From the NCBI GenBank assembly GCA_035222895.1, contig JAVYIG010000117.1, forward strand, positions 248,001-312,000: 64,000 nucleotides of DNA, written 5' to 3'. Source of the DNA: Strongylocentrotus droebachiensis (Eukaryota; Echinodermata; Echinoidea; Camarodonta; Strongylocentrotidae). The position numbers and the translations under genes are program-made. Below, in pieces: positions 12,401 to 19,785 of this stretch; the first letter of the stretch is position 1, and the number at the start of each line of letters is the position of its first letter. The notes beneath the pieces were generated by a model. The model ran no database searches. It was not told the DNA's origin and saw nothing but the letters and a program-made list of their open reading frames with translations.

Positions 12401-15400
12401 TGAATGTGTTTTCATAAGAATCTGTTGTTTAGTTATATTTACTACCAAGGGGCTATCTTTTCTTTGATGAGTTTCTTTACCAGTGTACAAATCAATAAGG
12501 TTTTAGCTGAACAAAACCATAACAAGAAGTTGTAAGAATTATGTTTTGCAAGACTTTTGCTCTGCCATAGGCTTGTTTATGATGTAGTCTTTTAGAAAGC
12601 TATACTCTACAGTTAATCCAGTGGAGAAATAAACAGTACTCTTATAGTAAAAAGTAACTCTCAATTCATCAAGCTAGATGTAAATACAACATATTTTGTA
12701 ATGTTACTTTGCAACAAGGTACTTATGACTTCTTTGTTTTGTTTGAGGTACACATCGAGGGGTCCGTGACACAAAGACGTAACTCCATTTTGACTATTTT
12801 GAGAAAAAGTGGTTTATGTGTCACTGAACACTTGGGCCTTCAGGAGTTAAGTCTATGTTTCACTAGCCAGTGACTTCAATGGGGTGTTGGGTGGAATAAG
12901 TCTTTGTGTTTCTTGGAAAGCCCACATTTTTCTGAACATTTTGATATCAAATACTCATTTTGGCAAAATGGAGTTACGTCTTTGTGTCACTGAACCCTCG
13001 ACATGGTTTTTCAAAATGGAATCTCTCTTGAATGTTTGTATCAGGGCCCAAGCCTGACGGAGTTGAAGGAGCGTCAGACGTACCTGGTGACCATGCTGGA
13101 TGAGATCCAGGATGATACCGACACCAAGGATGATAAGCCTGTCACCACCACCCCATGGAGTAGGCCCTCCACCTCCAGCTCCACCAATCCCCCCACCAGC
13201 CTGTGGGCTCACATGGCTGATACCCAGCCGTCATGGACGACATCCAGCAGTAGAGCCCTGTCCAATAGCCTCTGGGGAACGTCCACCGCATCAAAGGAAG
13301 CGATATCATCAACAGGCCTTAGCTTCAGTTTCACAGGCATTGAAGATGAAGATGAGGAGGAGGACGTCGACCACCGGAAGAATGGTATCGATGTCGATGC
13401 AGAGGAAGAGATAGAGACTTCCAAGTTTACGGATGACGATGAGACTGCTGATCAGGCAGATAGGTCGGACAGCGAGGTAGGAAGCTATAATCCTTGGACG
13501 AGCACTTCTCTGTTCATGCCAAACACGGGGAAAGCGGTTAAAGAGACGTCGACGAACTACACGATGACTTACAGCAAGGTGTTGGTCCGTCATGTCTCGG
13601 CCAATGAGGACGACCCGTCGCAAAGGACGCCTCATGGCTCACACCAGATGGGAGACTATGAGAAGATGTCCATGCATGAGCTGGAGAAAACCTTGAAGGA
13701 GGTGGGGCAGCAGGACCAGAGGGCCGGCAGCAGTCACTTTGAGCGGGGACACAAGATCCAGATTGAGATGGGGCGTCGAGAAGAGGACGGTCCCACCCCT
13801 TCACCCCACTTCTCGAGCAACTCCCCCGTCCCCCTGCCAGCCCAGCTCGTCAGCAAGGAACCCATCCTGCATATGTACACCAAGTACCCCCATGCAGGGG
13901 CTCTGGCGGCTTCGTATGGACCGGTATCTGGCTCGGCCAGAGCTCTGGGCAGCAACACGGGCCCCCTGAAGGTAAGCGCCGGCATGGTGGAGAATACGAT
14001 GCCAGTCAACATGATGCAACAGGATTGTCAAGTGGCTCCAGGGTTCCAGACCCCTGAGGGAGATGGCTACTACATCAAGACACCCAAAGCACCTTCAGCT
14101 GAACTTGAAGCTACAATTCTCAAAGAGTGAGTACAAAACTTCCTCCACTTATGATGATAAAACGCCTTCATCCTACCTGAAATGTTGATAAAAATCAAGG
14201 ATTTGATTTCTTGGTTATGACCTGAATATTCTTAGGTCAAAGGTCAAAAGTATATGGCTAGCAAAACATTTTCCAAGTAATTTCTTCAGACTTCTGTCAT
14301 GTGGGCTGTTGTTACATGTACATGTAGAAGAAAGAGTTACTTGCCTTACTATTATTTTGGTTGAAGGTCAAAGATCAAAGGTTACAGTTGTGTAAGATCT
14401 ACACTTGTAACTTCTGTTGAGAGTATTTAAACAATTGTAAAGTCTTTGATTTTTAATTGTTAGGTAAACCACCGCAAAAAAACAGCCACATATTTTAAAC
14501 ATGTAAACGAATGGCAACTGCTATAAAGGTTTTGTGTGTATTCATCTGTGTTATAAGGCACAGAAATATGAGGCGTAGTAAACTTAACGTCAGCTTTAAT
14601 CCTAAATTGAACACATACTGTTCTTCAAGTTGGCAACAATAACATTTTTCTTTTATTGGCCCATTAGTAAAAAATAAAATGTAATGTCTCTAAAAACAAT
14701 ATACTTGGGCAACAACAGAGTCCAAAAAAATTGAAAATATATTGAAGAAACAATGGTTTTGAATCTCTCATTGTGTCGCCAATTTATGGATTTTTAAGCT
14801 TATATTACTTTTTAAAATTCCTAGCAATATATTGATGAAACAAAAATAGATCGTGCAGAAATTTTTGCCCTTTCTACTCATGCATTATTAAGTTGTTAAG
14901 TTGTTGAGCCAAACCGAAAAATGTGGAATGATTGTCTCAAAAGTCAGGGTTCAAAAGAAACACACTAGTTTTGCTGCATCATATCTGAACAAGTTTTTTT
15001 TGTTGGTGTGTTTTGACAGTGACTGGGAGACCACTGTAGAGAAGCTTGTTGAGTGTGATCCACAAGCACAGGAGAAGCTAAAACAAGCCCTGAGCCAGGT
15101 TAGGACCAGGATCCAGGCCAAGGAGACCGCAAAGGTAGGTCCAAAACAAATTTGCAAACCTTGGATAGTGGGGGGAAGGTTTACAAATTTTGTAAACCTT
15201 GAACTTGGGCAATGTTTTTATTTCATATATGTGGATATTTTGGGATAGTTTGTACCCTATCTACAAACTGGTCTCAACATCAATGTTTCTGTTCTCTTCA
15301 GCATGCCCACAACACATTTATAATAGACTTTGAAGAGAAGATACTGGAGAACATGAACTCTGACAAAGACCACCGGCCTGTCGTCGACTGTAGTCATGGT

Positions 15401-17734
15401 GGAACCCATGTAACACACCATGCCAAACCTCCTCAGGTAAATTACCATTCCAATTTTGAATTGAATTGAATATGCCAGTTCATAGTTGCAGTGTGAGCAT
15501 GAGCAGATTAAGGTCATTGCAGACCAAATTGTGAAATACACGGAGATAAAATACTGGATACGTGCTCATGAAAGTTATGTAATCATTATTCATTTATGCA
15601 CAAGCAGTGCACTCCATAATAAGGGGAAACAAAGGCTATTATATAGCACCTCCATCGCTGTAGAAGTGATTATTTCAAAATGCATTAAGTGAGACCTCTT
15701 CATGTTTTGAAGATCTGAATAGGAATGTTTCTACATGTTGGTTTCAAATGGAGATTGGCTTGAATGCAGTGGAGTGGAGTGGAAAATCTGCAGATGATCA
15801 ATTGCAATCGAATTCAATGAACAAGATGATTAATTCTCCATAGGAATGTTTTCATTGTAAATTGCAAATTGTCAAAAGCATTGTACAGTCAAACCTGCTT
15901 TAGTGACCACCTTTCTACAAAGACCACATTTTTTGTTTCCATTTACAATGGTTTCTCAATATAATAAATAATAATAATAATAAGATATTTGTATACCGCA
16001 AATTGCAAAATTGCCTCTAAGCGGTTTAAATAATGAAGTATGTACTTAAGGAACCTGTCTACAAAGACCACTTTTCTTGTCTCCCTTGGATGGTCTTTAT
16101 AGACGGGTTTCAATGTATCAAAATCCTTTTATTTTTTCTCACTTCTAGCAGAATGTTTCAGTCCAGCAGCCTGAAAGCAGGGCTGTTCAGATGCAGGAGT
16201 CTGGGCTCTCCCGCTACGCCCGCCAGCCGGACCCTCACCCCAGGGACTCTCATTGGGTGCCGCAGCACGGGGGCAGTCCAGGCCACGCCCCGGGTTACCA
16301 GTACGTCGAACCCCACCCCGCCCCACCCCACCGTATGGATGGATACACCAGCCCCAGGACTGCTTACCCTCACCTAGTCCCTGCCAGTAGCAGACAGACC
16401 AGGTATGGCCCCCCTCCCGCTGGACCCGCTAGCCATGGACCAGTAGATAGGCAAGGAATACATTCCTCCAAGCGCCAGATGGTAAGTCTGAATTTATTTT
16501 CTCTTGTTTTTTTTCCATATGACAGCAAGTGAAGTGGTGGTTATTTTTTTACCTGACTCCTAAGAAAGCATATTGCTTGTTAGTAAGCAACCAGAGGACC
16601 GACGGCTTTAGGTCCTCTCCGAAAGACCTGGTAATGATCATTAATGCCTTACCAAAGGGCACTATCGCATCGCCTTGGTTTCAAACCCCTGGTCGCCGGA
16701 TGACGAGACCACTGCCACCCCCCCCCCCCCCCCCTTCATCACTCCCCCCTTAAAAAAGTATAATTTTGATCAAGGTTCTGGTGAGTTTGTGACACACTGG
16801 TTGGTCATACCAAGTGCAGGACTTCAGAAACAGAAATACTGCTGCTCAGTTCACCCACTTAAGGCCCATGCAGTTATGATGCAGTCAACCGCTGCAAAAA
16901 ACTAAAAACAGCCATGTTTTTTAGAAGGTATAAATGAATGGCGATTATGCGCAACAAAGGTTCTGCATGTATTCACCGAGCTCTGTGTAACAAGAAAGAA
17001 AATGTGAATTGTATAACACTTTACGTCGTCTAAAAGTAAAACGGCACAGTTTTACCGTTTTTATCTGATCGAAGCTAAAGGGATTGGGTATCTTTGTCTC
17101 AGATACTGAATCAAAATCCTGGATTTAGCTCATGCTGCAATCATAATTATAAACCTTTAGGTTAGTCAGGAACCCCATGACCTTTACAAGCCGATCACCT
17201 GCCTGATTATCAAGATATTTATGATTGGAAATCAAAATTTCAGAATTCGATTTCCTAACGGTTTTTATAACACTACAGTTTATTGGGGGAAATGAGTATG
17301 GTAAAACCGGTCACTCAAAGATTTTTATGTTTTTGAGGCACTTCATGATCAATCTGAAGCGCAATTTTTCTAGGGCTTCAATATTTCACTATATCACAGA
17401 CACTGATAACATGTAGGGCCGTGCATCTCAGATTTAGCATTGTTAAACGATGCCTTTAATACCACTTCAATACGATGGCCAAATAAATGTTGTTCTTTCC
17501 CTTTTTTGGTCCATGTTTGACTTGCAGGAAGCAGCAGATCTTCAGTACGCCAAACAGGTGCAGGACAAGGAGCGTGAGGAGTACCTGAGGCACCTGGAGG
17601 ATGTCCAGAGGAGGCACGACCAGATGGATCGTCTGGAGCAGCAGAAGCGAACCCAGGAGGAGCGGGATAGGAAGATCGCTAGGGAGCTTGCCATGAGGGA
17701 GGCCATGTCCAGGGGGTACAACAATTACCAGTAG
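164..17734 (+). CDS. RC3H1: Roquin-type RING/ROQ/CCCH mRNA-decay regulator (3' part, 14 coding exons)
   Basis: Partial gene, 5' end outside the window. Joining 164-424, 1814-2037, 4532-4684, 5480-5612, 6852-7083, 8073-8456, 9920-10218, 11368-11764, 12078-12297, 13045-14126, 15020-15134, 15302-15436, 16149-16481 and 17528-17734 keeps frame throughout and gives 1390 residues plus stop. All joins are GT-AG. Residues 1-256 match the HEPN/ROQ region, and Cys308, Cys317, Cys323 and His327 form a C-x8-C-x5-C-x3-H zinc finger. The remaining 1060 residues are Pro/Ser-rich and low complexity, with short helical blocks. Known role of the family: ROQ binds stem-loops in 3' UTRs, the RING domain acts in ubiquitination, and the tail recruits CCR4-NOT, all in cytoplasmic granules. 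The ROQ residues equivalent to human Met199, Lys220, Lys239, Thr240, Tyr250 and Arg260 are kept. The protein would be clearly longer than human Roquin-1 (about 1130 residues). RC3H1 and RC3H2 cannot be told apart here; an invertebrate single ortholog is likely. Confidence 0.95.
449..840. mobile_element. TTAA-flanked MITE, family 1 (GAGTTCTGG type)
   Basis: TTAA lies at 445-448 and 841-844. The inner ends are inverted repeats: the left end reads GGTTGAGTTCTGG and the right end CCAGAACTTAACTTTATCT. Related copies lie at about 24838-25153, 19419-19785 (inverted, AGGTAAAGACCAGTA ends) and 39732-40102. The TTAA target is typical of piggyBac-type elements; there is no ORF, so it is non-autonomous. 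It starts only 24 nt downstream of a Roquin splice donor. Confidence 0.75.
1067..1217. mobile_element. short MITE-like inverted repeat
   Basis: The left end GCCAGTTTCACAAAG is roughly mirrored by the right end TTTTGTGATACACCCCCCTGG. A similar right end recurs at 26439-26465 beside the SURF6 stop codon. No target duplication was resolved. Confidence 0.45.
1405..1800. repeat. tandem intron duplication with SINE-head pieces and a copied splice acceptor
   Basis: Units of about 107 bp start near 1405 and 1511, each with TATTTATTT followed by GTGTGGCGACTTATC and GTTGACATTTGCAT. Read on the minus strand, the GTGGCGACTTATCCACTAGACC part looks like the start of a tRNA-derived SINE (box A like TAGTGGATAAG). 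Two later partial units, near 1616 and 1764, carry a polypyrimidine tract, an AG and the first bases of the ROQ exon. Confidence 0.65.
1664..1692 (+). pseudogene. decoy copy of the start of Roquin exon b
   Basis: CTGTCTTTTACAG ending at 1663 is followed by a copy of the first 20 or so bases of the ROQ exon. It encodes A-M-Q-E-E-T-L-K-I and then TAA at 1690-1692. The flanking 43 nt (1645-1687) repeat 1793-1835 with few mismatches. If spliced in, it would stop the protein in the ROQ domain. Confidence 0.75.
1814..2037 (+). CDS. RC3H1: Roquin exon b: ROQ RNA-binding core
   Basis: Acceptor TTTTATAG ends at 1813 and donor GTGAGC starts at 2038. The exon starts with 2 nt completing Ala198 (human numbering) and ends in phase 0. 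It encodes the ROQ stem-loop binding surface, including SRKVLV (Lys220), [10 protein letters not shown] (Lys239/Thr240), LLYRASCF (Tyr250) and KVTKREEES (Arg260). Met199, the residue changed in the mouse sanroque mutant, is the second codon. Confidence 0.97.
2094..2468. mobile_element. palindromic hAT-like MITE with 8-bp target duplication
   Basis: Nearly the whole 375 bp folds back. The left end GAAAAGGTTGGGCAATATTT mirrors the right end ATATTGCCCAACCTTTTCAC, and the inner CCAACACTTTGCCCAACGTT is mirrored too. TAATAATA flanks both sides (2086-2093 and 2469-2476), although the left copy sits in an ATA microsatellite, so the duplication could be chance. It starts 56 nt after the exon b donor. 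Confidence 0.75.
2845..4135. mobile_element. ATGCCTCCG-ended repeat carrying an AGGTCA array
   Basis: The left part has an imperfect hairpin TGCCTCCG...CGGAGGCA, then a CCGT microsatellite (2889-2950). The right end has GACGGAGGCATC and GACTGCGCGCAGTC. The interior is about seven tandem units of roughly 150 bp, each starting near GAACCGATTGATGGATTCC and ending with repeated AGGTCA hexamers. A fragment of the same element lies at 6303-6712. Confidence 0.7.
2960..3970 (+). repeat. about 7 tandem units of roughly 150 bp with AGGTCA triplets
   Basis: GAACCGATTGATGGATTCCT recurs near 2979, 3130, 3281, 3429 and 3580, with decayed copies after that. Most units contain GAGGTCAAAGGTCAAAGGTC, which is three AGGTCA half-sites separated by single A bases. 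This is the DR1 spacing bound by RXR-type and HNF4-type nuclear receptors. Whether any receptor binds here is unknown. Confidence 0.85.
4412..4505 (-). repeat. tRNA-derived SINE head
   Basis: On the minus strand, TAGTGGATTAGTCGCC (box A-like) is followed by GGGTTTGAATCCC (box B-like, plus-strand 4428-4440). The same head is seen in pieces at 1433-1490 and 1539-1595. It ends just before the exon c acceptor. Confidence 0.55.
4532..4684 (+). CDS. RC3H1: Roquin exon c: end of ROQ/HEPN
   Basis: Acceptor TTATCTTGCAG ends at 4531 and donor GTGAGG starts at 4685; phase 0 on both sides, 51 codons. It encodes [18 protein letters not shown] and [20 protein letters not shown], among the most conserved stretches of the family. 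Confidence 0.97.
4770..5137. repeat. diverged copy of the TTAA family 2 element
   Basis: GTAATACAAAGTTTTGGTAT at about 4786, then TACGGCCATACTATGGTAGC and TTGGTCGATTTTAG, follow the same order as the intact copies at 28398-28899 and 42845-43345. The right terminus is lost. The rest of this intron (5138-5479) shows only T-rich sequence and a G tract at 5364-5376. Confidence 0.6.
5480..5612 (+). CDS. RC3H1: Roquin exon d
   Basis: Acceptor CTTCTACAG ends at 5479 and donor GTACAT starts at 5613; ends with 1 nt of the next codon. It encodes [20 protein letters not shown] and [12 protein letters not shown], matching the helical part after ROQ in vertebrates. Confidence 0.95.
5711..6029. mobile_element. 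Tc1/mariner-like MITE with a second MITE inside
   Basis: Perfect 12-bp inverted ends, CAGTCAAACCTG and CAGGTTTGACTG, are flanked by TA. Inside, 5729-5957 is another MITE (GAGTGGTGAAG ... GGTACTC) flanked by TATA on both sides. The uninterrupted sequence of the outer element is seen at 6191 (GTCTATAGCGAC), which confirms the nested insertion. A third relative lies at 15887-16114. Confidence 0.8.
6185..6270. repeat. fragment of the CAGTCAAACCTG MITE
   Basis: TACAGTCAAACCTGTCTATA starts the fragment and GTAGACAGGTTCC follows at 6257-6269. This copy lacks the inner insertion seen at 5729-5957. Confidence 0.65.
6303..6712 (+). repeat. 3' fragment of the AGGTCA-array element
   Basis: It matches 3570-4135 with internal deletion: AAGAACCGATTGATGGATTC, then GAGGTCAAAGGTCAAAGGTC, ending GAAGTTCCATCTAGTTTT. 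From 6760 to 6851 the intron is a TTATTA-type microsatellite running into the next acceptor. Confidence 0.75.
6852..7083 (+). CDS. RC3H1: Roquin exon e: CCCH zinc finger
   Basis: Acceptor TTATCAACAG ends at 6851. Donor GTGAGT starts at 7084, leaving 2 nt (AA) that join G of the next exon to make Lys. A helical stretch is followed by [19 protein letters not shown] and the finger [20 protein letters not shown], as in vertebrate Roquins, where it aids RNA binding. Confidence 0.97.
7084..7696. other. intron sequence with no recognised element
   Basis: This part of the intron shows no clear repeat ends, exon or RNA gene. The TTAA family 3 MITE follows at once. Confidence 0.5.
7697..8046. mobile_element. 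TTAA-flanked MITE, family 3 (GGGATTGGGT type)
   Basis: TTAA lies at 7693-7696 and 8047-8050. The left end is AGGCATCGTTTAACAATG and the right end mirrors AGGGATTGGGTA. An inverted copy lies at 17079-17455 and a shortened one at 18888-19146. It ends 26 nt before the exon f start, so its right edge probably overlaps the branch-point region. Confidence 0.75.
8073..8456 (+). CDS. RC3H1: Roquin exon f: start of the disordered tail
   Basis: Acceptor TCTATTCCAG ends at 8072 and donor GTAAGT starts at 8457; the exon begins with 1 nt and ends with 2 nt of split codons. It encodes [14 protein letters not shown] and then Ser/Asn-rich sequence. The last 29 nt and the donor are copied twice more downstream (8501-8645). 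Confidence 0.93.
8428..8645 (+). repeat. 73-bp tandem triplication spanning an exon end and its splice donor
   Basis: Unit 1 is 8428-8500, unit 2 is 8501-8573 (almost identical) and unit 3 is 8574-8645 (diverged). Each unit contains GATATGTAAGTAG, so three GTAAGT donors occur in a row. Using the second or third donor would read GATATGTAA and stop at once. Confidence 0.9.
9290..9500 (+). pseudogene. LINE reverse-transcriptase C-terminal fragment
   Basis: Frames contain pieces such as [13 protein letters not shown] and a following [14 protein letters not shown], like the C-terminal tail of CR1/L2-type LINE ORF2 (FR-x-A-x-x-LWN motif). No intact ORF remains. The preceding stretch 8646-9289 is low-complexity T/C-rich sequence with no clear element. 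Confidence 0.5.
9505..9700 (-). repeat. LINE 3' tail fragment, minus strand
   Basis: An ATTCA pentamer run (9503-9523) followed by GGCCATTGGCCTGTCAAGGC is the reverse of the LINE tail at 54925-55145 (TTAGCCTTGACAGGCC, with terminal TTGAAC repeats). Confidence 0.55.
9920..10218 (+). CDS. RC3H1: Roquin exon g
   Basis: Acceptor GTATCTCCAG ends at 9919; donor GTAAGA occupies 10219-10224 and the intron then continues directly into a MITE. It encodes Ser/Pro-rich linker such as [20 protein letters not shown]. The phases 1 nt in and 1 nt out fit the neighbours. Confidence 0.92.
10225..10469. mobile_element. MITE of the GAGTGGTGAAG family, abutting a splice donor
   Basis: It starts GAGTGGTGAAGTGACATC and ends GATGTCACAGCTTCGGTACT, the same inverted ends as the nested element at 5729-5957. 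The first base is intron position +7, so the donor hexamer is just outside the element. After it come poly-T (10624-10651) and A/G-rich sequence to about 10860. Confidence 0.75.
10879..11075 (+). repeat. tRNA-derived SINE
   Basis: It begins with a tRNA-like head: box A-like TGGCTCAGTGGTAGAG and box B-like GGGTTCAAAACC. The body reads GTGCCCTTTGGTATTAAGGC and GCATTAATCCTCATTACCAA. Four further copies were found: 16550-16712, 28933-29106 and 58199-58440 on the minus strand, and 61085-61295 on the plus strand. Confidence 0.85.
11368..11764 (+). CDS. RC3H1: Roquin exon h: Pro/Tyr-rich tail
   Basis: Acceptor GTCTTCACAG ends at 11367 and donor GTAAGT starts at 11765. It reads [16 protein letters not shown] and then a Pro-, Tyr- and His-rich run ([38 protein letters not shown]). 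Composition matches the disordered CCR4-NOT-recruiting part of vertebrate Roquins, although residue-level similarity is low. Confidence 0.93.
12078..12297 (+). CDS. RC3H1: Roquin exon i
   Basis: Acceptor CATGTAG ends at 12077 and donor GTAAGT starts at 12298; phase 0 at the end. It encodes [17 protein letters not shown] and a Lys/Pro-rich end, [12 protein letters not shown]. The preceding intron (11765-12077) holds nothing I recognise. Confidence 0.92.
12756..13000. mobile_element. inverted-repeat element, CGAGGGG family
   Basis: Ends of about 34 bp are inverted: the left reads CGAGGGGTCCGTGACACAAA and the right ends TGTGTCACTGAACCCTCG. ACAT flanks both sides. A second copy, 29640-29887, lies next to a SURF6 exon. 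No coding capacity. It ends 44 nt before exon j. Confidence 0.75.
13045..14126 (+). CDS. RC3H1: Roquin exon j: large disordered exon
   Basis: This is the largest exon, 1082 nt. Acceptor TTGTATCAG ends at 13044; donor GTGAGT starts at 14127 and leaves 2 nt. It opens with [20 protein letters not shown], a helix matching the vertebrate SLDELHRRR block. Ser/Thr-rich and acidic stretches ([26 protein letters not shown]) follow. GSYNPWTS resembles the vertebrate SQYSPW motif, and [20 protein letters not shown] aligns with another short helix. Confidence 0.95.
14220..14700. repeat. intronic repeat remnants (AGGTCA fragments and a dispersed repeat)
   Basis: AGGTCAAAGGTCAAAAG at about 14236 and AAGGTCAAAGATCAAAGG at about 14366 look like decayed pieces of the 2845 array. 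From about 14460 a dispersed repeat begins (AAACAGCCACATATTTTAAA) that recurs at 16850-17010 and 22724-22925. Confidence 0.5.
15020..15134 (+). CDS. RC3H1: Roquin exon k: helical C-terminal block
   Basis: Acceptor TTTTGACAG ends at 15019 and donor GTAGGT starts at 15135. It encodes [20 protein letters not shown] and then [17 protein letters not shown], an amphipathic helix. It may correspond to the late coiled block of vertebrate Roquin, but this is uncertain. Confidence 0.9.
15302..15436 (+). CDS. RC3H1: Roquin exon l
   Basis: Acceptor CTCTTCAG ends at 15301 and donor GTAAAT starts at 15437; 45 codons, phase 0 both sides. It encodes [20 protein letters not shown] and a His-rich end. I know no domain here. 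Confidence 0.85.
15560..15690. repeat. fragment shared with the 36153-36270 duplication
   Basis: TAGCACCTCCATCGCTGTAG and the following TGATTATTTCAAAATG are the reverse of the end of the tandem unit at 36215-36270. The rest of this intron is described under the MITE at 15887. Confidence 0.6.
15887..16114. mobile_element. CAGTCAAACCTG-type MITE, diverged
   Basis: It starts TACAGTCAAACCTGCTTTAG and ends GACGGGTTTCAATGTAT, an imperfect mirror. It contains an ATA microsatellite and GACCACTTTTCTTGTCTCCC. It is related to 5711-6029. Confidence 0.6.
16149..16481 (+). CDS. RC3H1: Roquin exon m
   Basis: The acceptor is a tandem NAGNAG (TAGCAG, 16146-16151), so the exon may start at 16149 (adds Gln) or 16152; donor GTAAGT starts at 16482. 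It encodes Gln/Pro/His-rich tail ([37 protein letters not shown]). Phase 0 both sides. Confidence 0.92.
16550..16712 (-). repeat. tRNA-derived SINE, minus strand
   Basis: It is the reverse of the family at 10879: ACCTGACTCCTAAGAAAGC at the low end, GGACCGACGGCTTTAGGTCC in the body, and GTTTCAAACCCC as reversed box B. The head is cut by a C tract at 16720. Confidence 0.8.
16850..17010. repeat. dispersed repeat, also at 22724-22925
   Basis: AGCCATGTTTTTTAGAAGG, GCGCAACAAAGGTTCTGC and ATTCACCGAGCTCTGTGT have close matches in the same order at 22766-22850 and weaker ones at 14485-14570. No ends were resolved. Confidence 0.6.
17079..17455. mobile_element. TTAA family 3 MITE, inverted copy
   Basis: It begins AGGGATTGGGTATC after CTAA (a decayed TTAA) and ends CGATGCCT before TTAA at 17456-17459. 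It is the reverse of 7697-8046 and ends 72 nt before the last Roquin exon. Confidence 0.75.
17528..17734 (+). CDS. RC3H1: Roquin terminal exon: C-terminal coiled coil
   Basis: Acceptor GACTTGCAG ends at 17527; the stop codon TAG is at 17732-17734. The 68 residues are strongly helical and charged: [40 protein letters not shown], ending RGYNNYQ. I know no such ending in vertebrate Roquin-1. The [14 protein letters not shown] piece resembles helical ubiquitin-binding (MIU-type) motifs, but that is a guess. Confidence 0.93.
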   Translation, partial: EAADLQYAKQVQDKEREEYLRHLEDVQRRHDQMDRLEQQKRTQEERDRKIARELAMREAMSRGYNNYQ

Positions 17735-18887
17735 TGGTGGAGGAGGGCAACGTTACCCCCCTCCCTCCATGCCTCCCTCCCCAAGAAAATGCAGCAGAGA
17801 TGCAGGAAATTGAAGTTGTTGCTGTAGTAGCGTTATAAGACAGCTACTGTAATGCAACGTAATGTAAAGGGGGTACAACAATTACTCCTAGTGGTGGAGC
17901 TTAGATGCTGGAGGAGTGCAACGTTACCCCCCTCCTTCCCTCCCCAATAGAGTGCAGCAGAGATGAAGGAAATTGAAGTTGAGGCTGTAGTAGCATTATA
18001 TAATACAGCTACTGTAATGCTGTCGGTTTTGTCAGTTTTATTATACAGCATGATGCAGAACTGATGAAATATTAAGTGATTCAATATGTTGATTTGTGAT
18101 GTTCTTTAATTATGTACACATATACGACCTGTAATGTAAGGAAGAAGATTTTGTAGTGCATAATCTTTTTCTGGTTGCTTTTTAGAGTTAGATATTGCTA
18201 AGATTGCTTACATTTATCTGATAGTGTTAAGAACAGTTGATACCAGTGAACTTCAAGATGATATTGTCAAAAATATCTTCTGTATTTCACTGTTCATCAT
18301 GTATTATCTGTGTATGCCTTTTGACAATCATATATATTCAGAGGATTTGATGGAAGGGGAAAAAAGATATGTGTGGATGTGAAAGATATTGTTCATTCCA
18401 GGCTAATGAGATATTGTTATCTGCCAACCCAAATGTTAGTTTACATATAATTATACTGCATGAGCAGCTATTTTTGCAGGGGGTCTATTTCACGAATTTC
18501 ACAAATTACTCATTGATGGCGAATTTAACAGCACCCGAAAATATTTCCAGCAAGTATTATGTCGCATGTCGAAATCGCTGAAGAAAGCCCCTTTACTTGT
18601 AGCGTATGGCATCTATACACTTTAGCACAAGCCATAACAGGGTCATACAGGGAAGTTTAAGACCACAATGACTGTAAGAGAGCACTTCAATGGAATATTT
18701 TCATTTATTTCTCCCAAAATAATTCTTGTATGATGACGACTGTGACACTCAGTAATAAGTTCATGATCCTCGGAAATGGAATGATAATTATTAAAAAGTA
18801 TAAAATTGGTTATGGTTGCGACTTTATGTGAAATAATGACTCTCAAATTTGTCCTCGAACCATAGAGCAGCGAAATTGTCGCGACAT

Positions 18888-19146
18888 TAAAAAATGTTAA
18901 ATCTGAGATGCATGGCCCTACTATGTGTTACCAGTGTCTGTGATATGGTGTAATAATGAAGCCCTGAAAAAAATTGTGCTTCAAAATGATCATGAAGTGC
19001 CTCAAAAAAGTAAAAATCTTTGAGTAACCGGTTTTACCATACTCATTGGGTTCCTGATAGACCTAAAGGTTTATAATTATCATTGCAGTATGAGCTAAAT
19101 CCAGGATTTTGTTTCAGAATCTGAGACAAAGTTACCCAATCCCTCT
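18888..19146. repeat. shortened TTAA family 3 MITE
   Basis: Same order as 7697-8046: AATCTGAGATGCATGGCCCT, GTGATATGGTGTAATAATGA and GACAAAGTTACCCAATCCCT, with an internal deletion after ACCATACTCATT. Ends are decayed. Confidence 0.65.
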
Positions 19147-19418
19147 AAGCGAAACTATTGCCATATACAATAAGCAAGGACGCGAAGAAGAAGAGAAGGT
19201 AGTGTGTGACGCCAAAATTATGTCATTTTGTAAATGGCTCTGGTCACTTCTGCAATCAAAGACACCTCTTTGTTGCTTTTTTTCTCCATTAATACGATGT
19301 TAGACATCTGAAAATTAAGCAGTATTAATGTTTAATACTATCCTTACTACCATCCTTACTCAAATCATGTTCAGTTCCATTAAATTTAAGGCACAAAAAT
19401 AGGAATGGATCCTCTTAA

Positions 19419-19785
19419 AGGTAAAGACCAGTAATGGTCATGCGATTGCATTGTGAAAGAAACGTTGTGGAATCGATCAGAAAAGGTCGATCATCTAGCA
19501 TCTAGCATCTGCAAGGTTCTGGAATCATCAAAATGATAAGAAATTTGGCCCATTCTTCGTAAAGTTACAAGCACTATACACAGAAAGATGTATATGGGAC
19601 TACCCTATCTCTCTCACCAGACCATGAGAGAAATAAATTTACCAAATATATGAATTAGTAGGCGGTTTCCCGGCAAATTTTTTATCATCATGTATTAGTC
19701 AAAACATATTCTTTCACATGATTGGTAATGAGAGCTTCCATTTCATTTTTTGAAATTGGGGCGTTGCCAATACTGGTCTTTACCT
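19419..19785. mobile_element. TTAA-flanked MITE related to family 1
   Basis: TTAA lies at 19415-19418 and 19786-19789; perfect inverted ends AGGTAAAGACCAGTA and TACTGGTCTTTACCT. The interior is the reverse of 449-840 (for example ATCATCAAAATGATAAGAAA). Confidence 0.8.

Noticed and set aside
13100-13414. Overlapping ORFs in both strands of the large Roquin exon
   Set aside because: They are shadows of the true frame, which joins in phase to both neighbouring exons.
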